From Leptospira_A soteropolitanensis (lineage in GTDB: Bacteria; Spirochaetota; Leptospiria; Leptospirales; Leptospiraceae): 64,000 nucleotides of DNA. The notes beneath the pieces were generated by a model. It was given only the letters and a program-made list of their open reading frames with translations, ran no database searches and was not told the DNA's origin. The position numbers were made by a program, and so were the translations under genes. The stretch is from the NCBI RefSeq assembly GCF_026151335.1, contig NZ_JAMQPP010000006.1; one strand, written 5' to 3'. Below, piece by piece: positions 1-9,160 of the stretch (within the stretch, counting starts at the first letter, position 1; each line of letters begins with the position of its first letter).

Positions 1-1683
1 GGAAACGAATTCGTGGCATAACAAAAGCCCAATTCCATTTCCGGTTTCCCCTCCTGTTCCAGTAGATTTAATTACTTCTCCAACTTTGAATAGTTTGTTT
101 AAAATTGACTTGGACATACCAACACCTGAATCAATAACGGAGACCTGCCAGTCTTTTCCTGTATCAACCGCATCAATTTGAATCTTACTATTACTATGGC
201 TAAACTTTAAAGCATTAGAAACCAAATTTCGAATGACGGTAATAATCATTCTATCATCACAAAAAACCATAGCATGTGATGGAATTGCTACTTCAAATGT
301 AATCCCTTTGTTAGAAGCACTTAGAACAAATAACTCTAAACATTCTCTAACAATATTATCCAACCTGTAATAGTGAGGGCGGTATTCTTCTTGTCCTCGT
401 TGCAACTTAGACCATTCCAAAAGATTTTCCAATAACGAAAAAACTGATTCTGTTGCATCTACTAAGGATTGTGTCATTCCAGAAAGAGCGTCTTCTTTCT
501 TCTTCATGTCCTCATTTAAGACTTTGAGTAACATTTTAATACCAGCAAGTGGCCCTCTTAGATCGTGTGAAATGATAGATAAAAAACGGTCCTTTGTTCC
601 GTTAGCGACCAGAAGCTCTCGATTGACATTGGCCATTTGTTTCTCTAAGTTTCTCTGTTCCGTGTTGTCTCGGAAAACGAGTACCATTCCAATTTTTTTA
701 CGATTGGCATCTCTGATTTGTTTTGCGGTCACTTCCCAATATTTATCATCTTTTTCCCAAATCCATTTTGTAAGTGTTCGTTTCTCTGACAAGTGATCCA
801 ACTTAGAAATAATACCTGGAGATGAAGCGAAAAAATATTTATAGGAAAGTAAACTAGCATTCTTCGATGCAGTACAAAATAAATGTTCTGCGGCAATGTT
901 CCAATCCACAACCCGATTGTTGAAATCAAGAATCACGACCGCTTCATCTAACTCATCTACAATTTCACCCCGCACCAAGGGAACTAAATCGAACATGCGA
1001 TAGTATCCGATGGCAAAGAAAATCAAAATTACCTGCATCGTGCTCATTACCGCGGTTAAATTAATACCCGGCAAAGGCCTAACACCTAACTTGTGCAAAA
1101 TGGCTGTGATCCAAATAAATAAATAAGAAATTAAAATTAAAAGATATCGCCGTCTTTCTGTTGATTTTGAAATAAAAATTCCCTTAACTAACAGGTATGC
1201 TACAAATACGGACCAAAAGAAAGAAAGAAAATATGATACAAAAAAACCAGCCGTATTAGTTACTTGGATCCATTGAATGCGATCATTGATGCTAACTAAA
1301 TATGTATCTAAAGTAAGTGTTTTAAAAATCGGATCAAGGACACAAACTATTAGAGTTAAAAAAGGTTGGATTGTGAGTAAAACCCAAAACCTCCTAGTTA
1401 ACAAATGTTTGTTTTGTGTGAACTCTAGTGAAACCAGAACCATTCCCACATTGGCAATGGCTACCCCGATATACAATAACGCAACGAATGTCCTATGTAA
1501 ACTAGGACTGATAAATGCAAAGTCGATTCCATAGAATCCGGTCCACATCATGGATCCGAAAACTAAAACTAACAAGTATTTTACAATGTCAAGGCGGAAG
1601 GATTTTAAAATGAATAGCCCCAATGCAAGATTGAAGCTAAAGGCTAAAAAGAGAAGTAAACTATAGGGATGGAATTGCCACAA
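1..1683 (-). CDS. Sensor histidine kinase with N-terminal 7TM module (3' end cut by window)
   Basis: About 561 codons are visible; the C-terminus lies beyond the window. The N-terminal ~215 residues form hydrophobic segments like the 7TM region found on many Leptospira histidine kinases (including a W-T-G-F-Y-G-I-D-F-A stretch). A PAS-like segment follows at about 235-330. The dimerisation box is SHDLRGPL with His373 as the likely phosphorylated residue. An N-box (RNLVSNALKF, ~485), DSGVGMS (~517) and a glycine-rich GNGIGL box (~545) give a complete ATPase core. The start is TTG at 1683: the frame has a stop a few codons upstream and no ATG fits. AAGAG inside the bactofilin 3' end can serve as its ribosome binding site. 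It lies 1 nt after the bactofilin stop, so translation is probably coupled. No receiver domain is seen in the visible part, and the signal sensed is unknown. Confidence 0.9.
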   Translation of the reverse strand, partial: MWQFHPYSLLLFLAFSFNLALGLFILKSFRLDIVKYLLVLVFGSMMWTGFYGIDFAFISPSLHRTFVALLYIGVAIANVGMVLVSLEFTQNKHLLTRRFWVLLTIQPFLTLIVCVLDPIFKTLTLDTYLVSINDRIQWIQVTNTAGFFVSYFLSFFWSVFVAYLLVKGIFISKSTERRRYLLILISYLFIWITAILHKLGVRPLPGINLTAVMSTMQVILIFFAIGYYRMFDLVPLVRGEIVDELDEAVVILDFNNRVVDWNIAAEHLFCTASKNASLLSYKYFFASSPGIISKLDHLSEKRTLTKWIWEKDDKYWEVTAKQIRDANRKKIGMVLVFRDNTEQRNLEKQMANVNRELLVANGTKDRFLSIISHDLRGPLAGIKMLLKVLNEDMKKKEDALSGMTQSLVDATESVFSLLENLLEWSKLQRGQEEYRPHYYRLDNIVRECLELFVLSASNKGITFEVAIPSHAMVFCDDRMIITVIRNLVSNALKFSHSNSKIQIDAVDTGKDWQVSVIDSGVGMSKSILNKLFKVGEVIKSTGTGGETGNGIGLLLCHEFVS

Positions 1684-1684
1684 A

Positions 1685-2053
1685 CTAAGACTCTTCGCTG
1701 CTTAGCATTTCACAATTGCCGTCAAAAACAACTCCATCAGCAATCTGAAGTTTTGCGGTGCGAATGTTACCTTGTACTTTTCCAGTGGATAACATTTCTA
1801 ATCTTTGGGTTGCCGTTACATTCCCAATGATAGTTCCACCAACAACAACAGTACCAGCTTTGATGTTTGCTTTTACTCGAGCCCCTTCACTGATTACTAA
1901 ATAACCGTCAGAGATAATTTCGCCGGTAAAATCACCGGATATTTGTAAGGGTTTTTTAAAAGCTAAAGTTCCGCTAAATGCTGTTTCTTTTCCGAGAATA
2001 GTAGCGATAACTCCGTGTTCGGTGATGGTTGGTTGCATTTCTTTTTTAGACAT
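1685..2053 (-). CDS. Bactofilin (polymer-forming cytoskeletal protein)
   Basis: This 122-residue protein fits the bactofilin family (PF04519). These small proteins form right-handed beta-helices that polymerise without nucleotide and scaffold cell-envelope or shape-determining enzymes. Residues ~22-115 show the regular alternation of short hydrophobic strands and glycine/asparagine turns typical of the beta-helix (for example GDFTGEIISDGYLVISEGA and VVVGGTIIGNVTA). Short unstructured ends flank it, and the length is normal for the family. It starts 5 nt after the small TPR gene and is followed by the histidine kinase 1 nt after its stop, so it sits inside a seven-gene run. In spirochaetes bactofilins have been tied to cell shape and helical pitch. 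A role here in envelope architecture under control of the neighbouring signalling proteins is inference. Confidence 0.93.
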   Translation of the reverse strand: MSKKEMQPTITEHGVIATILGKETAFSGTLAFKKPLQISGDFTGEIISDGYLVISEGARVKANIKAGTVVVGGTIIGNVTATQRLEMLSTGKVQGNIRTAKLQIADGVVFDGNCEMLSSEES

Positions 2054-2058
2054 AGTTC

Positions 2059-2283
2059 CTATTTTGTTTTCATATTATAAACCCCATCCCAATCTTCTGG
2101 TGGGGGATCAGCGATATAATCATCACATCTTTCAATGTATAACTTCGAAGGGCCATCTTCGGGAAGGATTGCTAATCCTTTTTTGAACTCTTCTTTCGCT
2201 TCCGCGAACTTTCGCGATTTGTATAACGAAAGTGCGTGGTTATAGTGAACCAATACTGCTTTCATTTTATCACTGGCGATCAT
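2059..2283 (-). CDS. Small TPR protein resembling the tail of Leptospira adenylate/guanylate cyclases
   Basis: The product has 74 residues. Residues 8-40 form a tetratricopeptide-like helical pair (NHALSLYKSRKFAEAKEEF and following), and the protein ends in GPSKLYIERCDDYI then PPPEDWDGVYNMKTK. From memory, this ending closely matches the C-terminal tail of many Leptospira cyclases, where it follows a TPR-like unit after the catalytic domain. Here it stands alone with no cyclase domain next to it. The ATG overlaps the acpS stop by 4 nt (ATGA), and bactofilin follows 5 nt later. It may be a detached protein-interaction module. The function is unknown, but the gene is probably real given its tight packing and protein-like composition. 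Confidence 0.8.
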   Translation of the reverse strand: MIASDKMKAVLVHYNHALSLYKSRKFAEAKEEFKKGLAILPEDGPSKLYIERCDDYIADPPPEDWDGVYNMKTK

Positions 2284-2663
2284 AGGGGCTCCTTATAGAA
2301 AATGACAACGGCAGTTGCGTAATGGTCAGCATGGCTGATGGATACGGAACTCTTGGTAAATCCTTTCTCTCGGAAAAACTTCTCAGTTTTCCCGCGGATG
2401 ACTAGCGTTTTTTTACCAAAATTTGTGCCTGCCAATTCAATCTCGCGCATATCAGCCACCTCCCCCGAATTTAGGTTTAAGGCCTTAATTACGGCTTCTT
2501 TACATGCAAATCGACCCGCAAGATATGGAACGGGATCCTTGTGTTTGTGGCAATATTCCACTTCCTCATCTGTAAAAACCCGCTTAAGGAAGCGATCCCC
2601 ATGTTTTTCTAGGAGCTCACGAATTCGATGATTTTCTACAATGTCGTTCCCGACCGATAACAT
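2280..2663 (-). CDS. acpS: Holo-[acyl-carrier-protein] synthase
   Basis: AcpS transfers 4'-phosphopantetheine from coenzyme A to a serine of acyl carrier protein and so activates it for fatty-acid synthesis in the cytoplasm. The 127-residue protein has the family signature: GNDIVE near the N-terminus with metal-binding Asp7, and RFACKEAVIKAL with Glu56. The C-terminal SISHADHYATAVVIF strand is also present. Length is typical for the group I (AcpS-type) enzymes. The ATG at 2663 lies 8 nt after the large kinase/phosphatase gene, and its stop overlaps the next ATG. An essential lipid gene inside a signalling run may simply reflect genome compaction. Confidence 0.95.
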   Translation of the reverse strand: MLSVGNDIVENHRIRELLEKHGDRFLKRVFTDEEVEYCHKHKDPVPYLAGRFACKEAVIKALNLNSGEVADMREIELAGTNFGKKTLVIRGKTEKFFREKGFTKSSVSISHADHYATAVVIFYKEPL

Positions 2664-2671
2664 AAGATGAT

Positions 2672-5600
2672 TTATTTTCGCCGAAGTTCCAAGAGTCGAG
2701 CAAATAAAATATTGTTCTCCTTATGGTAAGGGCGCCTGAGTTTCACTCTCTCAGAATAATCGAAAGCGGCCGAAAAATCTCCATTTTTATATAGTGCCTC
2801 CGCAATATAATAGAGAGTTAGGCTATCTGATGGATTTTTTTGAATGTAATTTACAGCAAATTCCAGAGGAAAAGCGGACATTCTATGTTCAGTGTATAAA
2901 TAAATTTTCTGCACTGAAAGAGGCGCATCATGAATCGACTCAAAATGATTGGAAATCGCATGTTCTACTTCATTCCATTTTTTTTGTTTATATAACGTAA
3001 GTGCCCTGAGGTATACAAAATGTTTGGGATGATTGACAGAAACGTGGACAGGCGATCCCTCTCCCGTGTATTCGACTCGGATCAATGACAAATCATCAAT
3101 CAATTCACCGTGACTTTTGATGGCATCGCGGATTAATTCTAAATCGCCATGTCCTTCTAATGTTGTTTTAAGGAATAATTCATCATCCTCATTGACTTCC
3201 ATTTCGACTTCTGAACCAATCAAAATATCGTCTCGACCATCCGATCCAATTAATAATAGATCTCCTTTCTCTAATTGGAAGGTATTAATCTGAAGGGCTT
3301 TTTTTGAAGCTAAAAGCCCGAGCTTTGCACAAACATAGTTATGAGGCAAGAAAAAAGTTTTATGTTTTCGGTATATCACCGGACGTGGATGTTCTGCATT
3401 TAAAAAATAAAAGAATCCAGTTTCGTCATCAATTAAACATAGAAACATAGAGATGAGCATAGATCCATCAAACGTAACAAGAGTATTATGTAATTCCATA
3501 TATGCATTGCTGACCCACTTTTCTGGAGTGATATCTCTTACATCTTCCGATTGACCGTTTCTTTTTATAATGGCCTCAAAAACAGAACCAATGACCAATG
3601 CTCCACTGGCACCCTGCATAGACTTACCCATTGCATCACCATTCAGAACTACGATATATTTTTTATTCTGTAGTAAAATAGAAGAAGACACACATAAGTC
3701 TCCACCGATTTCAGAGCTCCATTGTTTATAAGAAAACTTTTTCTTTTGTTCCGTAAGGAACTGGATTTTCATATTTGAGGAACTGGCAAGGTTTTGCGTC
3801 AAAGGTTCAATCAGCAATGAAGCTAAAAAATAATCCCCGTCCTGTTGTTCTTTTAATCCCTGCACTTCTGTTAGGGCAAAATTCAATTCTTTTGTTCTTT
3901 CATCTACTTTCTGTTCCAAGTTAGTATAAAGTAATGAATTTTCAATAGACACTGCAATTTGCGAAGATAATATTTTTAAGATTTCAACTCTGCCCGGAGT
4001 AAAAGCATCCGTTGTAAGATTATTTTCTAAATATACAATCCCTACCACAGTTCCATGACTTAGAATCGGATAACAAAGTAGAGATTTTGGCAGAGTTGAT
4101 TTTACATACGGATCATTTTTAAAATCGCCTTCTCTGGCAGCATCTCCACAAATAACAACAAGACCTGTCCTTACCACATAACCAATAATTTGTGAAGGAA
4201 TTTTATTTTGGTTCACATAAGCAATAGGTTCCAGAAAATCTATTGCGAACGGAGATTCGGAATATACGGAAACCGATTCCTTTTCCACTTCCGATTCCGC
4301 TAAAACTTGCCAACCAGACTCTGCTTTCAGTATAAAATAACCTCTTTCGGCCCCAGCATTTTCTACCAGAATTTTCATCATCTTTTCCAAGAGCCGATTG
4401 AGTTGAATCTCTCCCGAAATGGTTTGGGAGGCTTTAATGACTGTGTTAATGTCTAAGCTAGAACCAACATCACCGAAAATATCTTTCGTAGTACTAAATA
4501 AAGAGAGACTATCAGTCGAATCTGTTCTAAAATTTCTTCCAATATATTTTTTTAAAGAGATGTGGTTCGCTTCTAATTGTTTAACCTTGGAAAGAAACCC
4601 ATACTTTCCATATCGATAATGAGCTTCCACCAAATGCAGATTACTATATTGTTCGAAACCTGTTTCTTTCCACATCCTCACCAAAAATTCGTTTGCAATA
4701 GCTTCTTCGAGAATATAACTAGATTCACGAGCCAAAGAGATCGCTGTCTTACAGGCAATCACTGCTTGCGTTTTTTGGTTGGCTAAATATAATAACAAGG
4801 CCGAAATAATATGGTGTTTATGTCCAAAGTTTTCTGGAGCACTTTTAGCCCATACCTTCATTCGTTTCTCAAATCTTTGTAACCTCTTCTTAAGAGCTGA
4901 TTTTGAAGTGTTTTTTGGAATTTGATTATCTACAAGCAGAGCAAAAGAAACAAGAGCGCCAAGAAATACATGTTCAGGAACAAACATCATTCCAAACATA
5001 GCTCCCTCTAGTGCATCTAACTTTCTTGAATACTCATAGGCCTTTTCTTTATCACCAAGGAAATATTCAATTCGCAACTTACATAAATAGTAATCAAAAA
5101 GTGCATTTGCATTTCCAGAAGATAACCATTCCGAAACAGTCTCTGATTCGGAAAAGTATCGGCCTTCCAAATTCATTGGATCAAGCGACTCTCCCCTCAT
5201 GTTTTCAACCAGTTGCAAGTTAAGACGATGAACCTGGTATGCATGGTTTTGACGAAGGCTTAATAATGAAGAATCATAACGAAGTTGGCTTTTGTATAGG
5301 TCTTCAAGATTTTCACGAAATAATAAACCCTGAAAATGAATATTATTTAATGAATAAGATGAATACTGCAAATCACCTGTCTCCATACCAGATAAGAAAC
5401 TATCCCAAAATATAGAACGACTTTCCCTCGCTGGATTTTTCCAAGGTGAAATCATATTAGCAAACATAAATAATGTTCTACATCGAAAAGCTTTCGCATC
5501 CAAAGTATCCAGTAAACGAACACTTAACTGACCAAATTTCAAACCAACTTCATAATTACCTAAACCAGATCCTTGAATGACACCCATTGCACAAAATCCA

Positions 5601-8386
5601 AAGGCACTGATTTCACATAAACCGTATTTCAAGGTGTGATTTACTAACTTTAAGACAATCACTGGAAACAAATCTGATTCCGCTAAAAAAGAAGGAGCAG
5701 TACATGCATTAAGTAGGCGCATAATTGCTAGATATTTGGGATCATTCGAAACAGGTAAGTTTTCTAAACTTTCAATAGACCTATGTCCCAACTTAATTTT
5801 AAATTTAAGAATTTCACGAAGTGGAGACAAAGGCCCCGCTTTTTTGGGCAATCTGACCCCAACAAGTTTTAATGCTTGTTTAAGAGTAACCAATACTTCC
5901 TTCATCTTATTTTGCGTAACAAGCATGGAAGATTGTAATTCATAAACCAAAATTTTGTCTAAATCATTCTGTGCAAAACTAAGTATATAGTTAAAACTTT
6001 TCTCAGCAGCTTCAAAATTCTTTGAAAGATATGCGGACCTTGCATAAGCTAAATGAAGTCTTAATGTATTTTCGTAATCGCTGTTCCATTCTGCATCCCT
6101 CATCAATCCGACCATACGGTCAAAAAAGTTAAAGGCAGCTTCATATGCCGATGAGTTCAGTGCTTTGAAGCCTGCTTTTTCATTTAGAATTCTTAATTCA
6201 GAAAATTCTTCATCCGTTTTCATTTGGGAAGCACCCAAATTTAATTGGTTAACAATTGTAAATAGATGATCCTCAAGTTTATATTTATATAATATTGAAA
6301 GGTAGGTTTTACCAATCTTATAATGGAGTTTTGCTTTTTCTTCCGGAGAGATGATCTTATATATTGCCTCACGAATTTTATCATGAGTAAAATTGGCGTC
6401 CTCCATACCAAGAACCAAAAACTCTTCATTGGCCAAGGCAACTAAATCCATAGAGGCTTTATGGAATGGTCTTTCGGCAATGGTTGCATAAATATCATGC
6501 CGAAACCAATTCCCAATACAAGCAGTTAGTTTCAGAGCATCAATTAATTCAGCCGACTGAAGATTAATCTTATCAATAATCAAATCGATTACGTTATCAG
6601 AGATATTTACAGAATCAATTTTGTCTTTATCCCAAGACCAATGATCATCTTTAAAATAAATGTATGATCTTTCGTAAAGGTTTTTAAACATCTCATTTAC
6701 ATGGAATGGATTACCTTTCGTTTTTTTCCAAATTACTTCCGCTATGGGCCTAATTTCCGATTCGGGAACAACAAGAGTGTCAGATACAAGTGAGGCTACA
6801 TCACGTTCCCTTAGTGGCTCCAAACGAATTTCAGTAATGGGTAATTGAATTTCTCTTAATTCATCTAAAAGTCTATAAAATGGGTCTGTAGGAAAAACTT
6901 CATTATCTCGATAAGATAAAATTACAAATAAATGGTTAATTTCAGGATCTGTTAAAACTTCCTTCAAAAGCAGAATACTGGAAGAATCTGCCCATTGCAT
7001 ATCGTCTAAAAACAAAACGACAGGATGATCTTTTGTACAAATACTTCTCAGAAACTTTCTAAACACTAAATGAAAACGGTTTTCCGTTTCAAAACTATCC
7101 AGTTCAGGAGGAGTCGGCTGTTCACCTAACAACTGAAAAAGTTCAGGTACCACATCAATAATTAGTTTTGCGTTTGAACCTAAAGCCTCAGATAAACTTT
7201 TTTTCCATTCTTTTACGGAAGATTCACTTTCAGACAACAATTGCCGTACAAGGCCTTGTAATGCTAAGTTGATAGCTCGATAAGGAATGGATTTTTTATA
7301 TAAATCAAATTTACCTGAAGTAAAGTATGCCTTTTCTCTTGTAACAGGCTTTTGAATTTCATTGATGAGAGCTGACTTGCCAATCCCAGACCGACCAGAA
7401 ATCAGAAAAATTTCGATTCGACCTTCTTTTGCATCTAGAAATTTTTCTTCGAATATTTTAAGTTGGTCCTCTCTTCCATATAATTTTTTGGGAATTTGGA
7501 ACCTAGATGATTTATCATTTTTTGCTAGTTCCATTTGGAACAAATCTAATGAGTCACGTCCACTTTCTAAAAGGATAGATTGAATCGCGGAAAGATCAGA
7601 AAGCAAACCAGTCGCCGTTTGATAACGATCTTCGGGATTTTTTTCTAGAAGTTTCATGATCAGGTCAGATACAATTTTTGGCGCGCCACTTCTCTCCTTG
7701 GGAGATAAAGGAGTTTTGGCAAGGTGAGCATGAACCATTTCTAAACTATCGGTGTATAAAAATGGCAAATCCCCAGTGATTAACTGGTACAAGGTGACAC
7801 CTAGCGAATAGAAATCAGTTCGATAATCAACCGTTCGATTCATCCTACCTGTTTGTTCAGGAGAAATGTGTGCAAGTGTTCCTGTAAGATTCTGGTTCAT
7901 CGGAAGATAAAAACTGCGATGAGTGAGAAGAGTTGCCGAACCAAAGTCAATGATCTTAAGCGCACCGGTATCCGGATTATAAATTATATTCTGAGCTTTG
8001 ATATCATTATGAACCACTTTTGCCTTATGAATGTCCGTAAGCGCCTTACAGACTTCAATAGCAATACTTAAAAAAGTGGCTATATTGCTATATTTTCCAC
8101 TTAATTGCAGTTTGGCGAGATCGGTAAAACCAACATTTGGAAATACAATAGCAACTGTATTTTGATAAGATTCTAAATCTAAAGGTCTTAATGTGTATGG
8201 AGAATCGATAGAACGTAAAATTTCAAATTCGTTTTTAAATCGAGTGATCTCCTGGTTATCGGGATAATCACGATTGAGTAACTTGATTACGACAGGTTCC
8301 CCAGACGAAGATTCCCCAACGTATACAGAACTTCTTTTACCTAAATGAAGTTCTCTTAAAGCTGTATATTTACCAACAGTGAACAC
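2672..8386 (-). CDS. Giant Ser/Thr kinase - AAA ATPase - GAF - SpoIIE phosphatase - TPR protein
   Basis: The 1904-residue protein belongs to the trifunctional kinase/ATPase/phosphatase family common in Leptospira. Residues 1-~270 form a Hanks-type kinase: Lys35, the catalytic loop HNDIK with Asp128 (HND in place of HRD), Asn133, and DFG at 147-149. Residues ~300-600 form an AAA-type ATPase with Walker A GRSGIGKS at 331-338 and Walker B LFLDD ending at 462. A long helical repeat region follows, then a GAF domain at about 1270-1420 and a short coiled linker. A SpoIIE/PP2C phosphatase is at about 1500-1730 (EIGGD, NGDAMGKS, GSDGRDD, DDLSL), and TPR-like helices end the protein. It starts with GTG at 8386, preceded by AGGAAA overlapping the SDR stop. 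It probably links a sensed ligand to phosphorylation and dephosphorylation of regulators such as STAS proteins; the targets are unknown. Confidence 0.93.
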   Translation of the reverse strand: MFTVGKYTALRELHLGKRSSVYVGESSSGEPVVIKLLNRDYPDNQEITRFKNEFEILRSIDSPYTLRPLDLESYQNTVAIVFPNVGFTDLAKLQLSGKYSNIATFLSIAIEVCKALTDIHKAKVVHNDIKAQNIIYNPDTGALKIIDFGSATLLTHRSFYLPMNQNLTGTLAHISPEQTGRMNRTVDYRTDFYSLGVTLYQLITGDLPFLYTDSLEMVHAHLAKTPLSPKERSGAPKIVSDLIMKLLEKNPEDRYQTATGLLSDLSAIQSILLESGRDSLDLFQMELAKNDKSSRFQIPKKLYGREDQLKIFEEKFLDAKEGRIEIFLISGRSGIGKSALINEIQKPVTREKAYFTSGKFDLYKKSIPYRAINLALQGLVRQLLSESESSVKEWKKSLSEALGSNAKLIIDVVPELFQLLGEQPTPPELDSFETENRFHLVFRKFLRSICTKDHPVVLFLDDMQWADSSSILLLKEVLTDPEINHLFVILSYRDNEVFPTDPFYRLLDELREIQLPITEIRLEPLRERDVASLVSDTLVVPESEIRPIAEVIWKKTKGNPFHVNEMFKNLYERSYIYFKDDHWSWDKDKIDSVNISDNVIDLIIDKINLQSAELIDALKLTACIGNWFRHDIYATIAERPFHKASMDLVALANEEFLVLGMEDANFTHDKIREAIYKIISPEEKAKLHYKIGKTYLSILYKYKLEDHLFTIVNQLNLGASQMKTDEEFSELRILNEKAGFKALNSSAYEAAFNFFDRMVGLMRDAEWNSDYENTLRLHLAYARSAYLSKNFEAAEKSFNYILSFAQNDLDKILVYELQSSMLVTQNKMKEVLVTLKQALKLVGVRLPKKAGPLSPLREILKFKIKLGHRSIESLENLPVSNDPKYLAIMRLLNACTAPSFLAESDLFPVIVLKLVNHTLKYGLCEISAFGFCAMGVIQGSGLGNYEVGLKFGQLSVRLLDTLDAKAFRCRTLFMFANMISPWKNPARESRSIFWDSFLSGMETGDLQYSSYSLNNIHFQGLLFRENLEDLYKSQLRYDSSLLSLRQNHAYQVHRLNLQLVENMRGESLDPMNLEGRYFSESETVSEWLSSGNANALFDYYLCKLRIEYFLGDKEKAYEYSRKLDALEGAMFGMMFVPEHVFLGALVSFALLVDNQIPKNTSKSALKKRLQRFEKRMKVWAKSAPENFGHKHHIISALLLYLANQKTQAVIACKTAISLARESSYILEEAIANEFLVRMWKETGFEQYSNLHLVEAHYRYGKYGFLSKVKQLEANHISLKKYIGRNFRTDSTDSLSLFSTTKDIFGDVGSSLDINTVIKASQTISGEIQLNRLLEKMMKILVENAGAERGYFILKAESGWQVLAESEVEKESVSVYSESPFAIDFLEPIAYVNQNKIPSQIIGYVVRTGLVVICGDAAREGDFKNDPYVKSTLPKSLLCYPILSHGTVVGIVYLENNLTTDAFTPGRVEILKILSSQIAVSIENSLLYTNLEQKVDERTKELNFALTEVQGLKEQQDGDYFLASLLIEPLTQNLASSSNMKIQFLTEQKKKFSYKQWSSEIGGDLCVSSSILLQNKKYIVVLNGDAMGKSMQGASGALVIGSVFEAIIKRNGQSEDVRDITPEKWVSNAYMELHNTLVTFDGSMLISMFLCLIDDETGFFYFLNAEHPRPVIYRKHKTFFLPHNYVCAKLGLLASKKALQINTFQLEKGDLLLIGSDGRDDILIGSEVEMEVNEDDELFLKTTLEGHGDLELIRDAIKSHGELIDDLSLIRVEYTGEGSPVHVSVNHPKHFVYLRALTLYKQKKWNEVEHAISNHFESIHDAPLSVQKIYLYTEHRMSAFPLEFAVNYIQKNPSDSLTLYYIAEALYKNGDFSAAFDYSERVKLRRPYHKENNILFARLLELRRK

Positions 8387-8395
8387 AAAAATTTC

Positions 8396-9160
8396 CTATT
8401 TTGCTGTTTTTCCACCATCAACAGGAATCACAGCTCCCGTGATAAATGAAGCTCCGTCGGAAGTAAGCCATAAACAAGTTTTAGCAACCTCTTCAGGTGT
8501 TGCCATTCTACCTAAAGCATACGATTTCATTCTCTCTTTTTTGACTTCTTCTGGATTAGGAACATTAGCATAAAACACATCATCCATTTCTGTTTGTATT
8601 CCACCAGGACACAAAGCCACAACCCGAATTCCCGAAGAACCATATTCTAAAGCCGCTGATTTTGTTAGCCCAATGATTCCGTGTTTTGTCATAGAATAAG
8701 GACCTGCTTTTTCTTTTCCTCTAAGTCCTAACGCAGAAGAAACATTGATAATGGCTCCACCCTTCCCTTGGCTCAAGAACTGTTTTAATTCAAACTGCAT
8801 AGAAAGGAAGGTGCCTTTTAAATTTACATCCATCACAGAATCAAATATATCTAAAGGATAATCTGCAGTGGCCTTAAGAACTCCAGAAATTCCCGCATTG
8901 TTAACTGCAACATCAATAGAACCATATTTGGAAACAATTGATTCAATAAAATTACGAACTGCTTCCGATTGTGTGACATCACAGCGAACAAACATTCCGG
9001 TGCCACCTTCTTTTTCAAGAAGAGCTAAAGTTTCCTCTCCCTCCTGTTTACGTCTTCCGCAAAATCCAACCACATAACCAGCGTTCGCAAATTCTAATAC
9101 GATAGATCTTCCAAGTCCAGAAGTTCCTCCGGTCACTATTGCTACTTTTTTTCCACTCAT
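8396..9160 (-). CDS. Short-chain dehydrogenase/reductase (FabG-like)
   Basis: This is a 254-residue classical SDR, a cytoplasmic NAD(P)-dependent oxidoreductase. The cofactor motif TGGTSGLG is at 10-17, NNAG at 87-90, the catalytic Ser at 141/142, and Y155xxxK159 (YSMTK) follows. The C-terminal VDGG motif is typical of FabG-like members. The arginines of a GRR motif (~36-37) after the second strand suggest NADPH preference, which is inference. The ATG overlaps the stop of the upstream PilZ gene by 4 nt, and the giant kinase starts 9 nt downstream. The substrate cannot be told from sequence. Proximity to acpS could hint at lipid metabolism, but the group is too broad to be firm. Confidence 0.9.
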   Translation of the reverse strand: MSGKKVAIVTGGTSGLGRSIVLEFANAGYVVGFCGRRKQEGEETLALLEKEGGTGMFVRCDVTQSEAVRNFIESIVSKYGSIDVAVNNAGISGVLKATADYPLDIFDSVMDVNLKGTFLSMQFELKQFLSQGKGGAIINVSSALGLRGKEKAGPYSMTKHGIIGLTKSAALEYGSSGIRVVALCPGGIQTEMDDVFYANVPNPEEVKKERMKSYALGRMATPEEVAKTCLWLTSDGASFITGAVIPVDGGKTAK

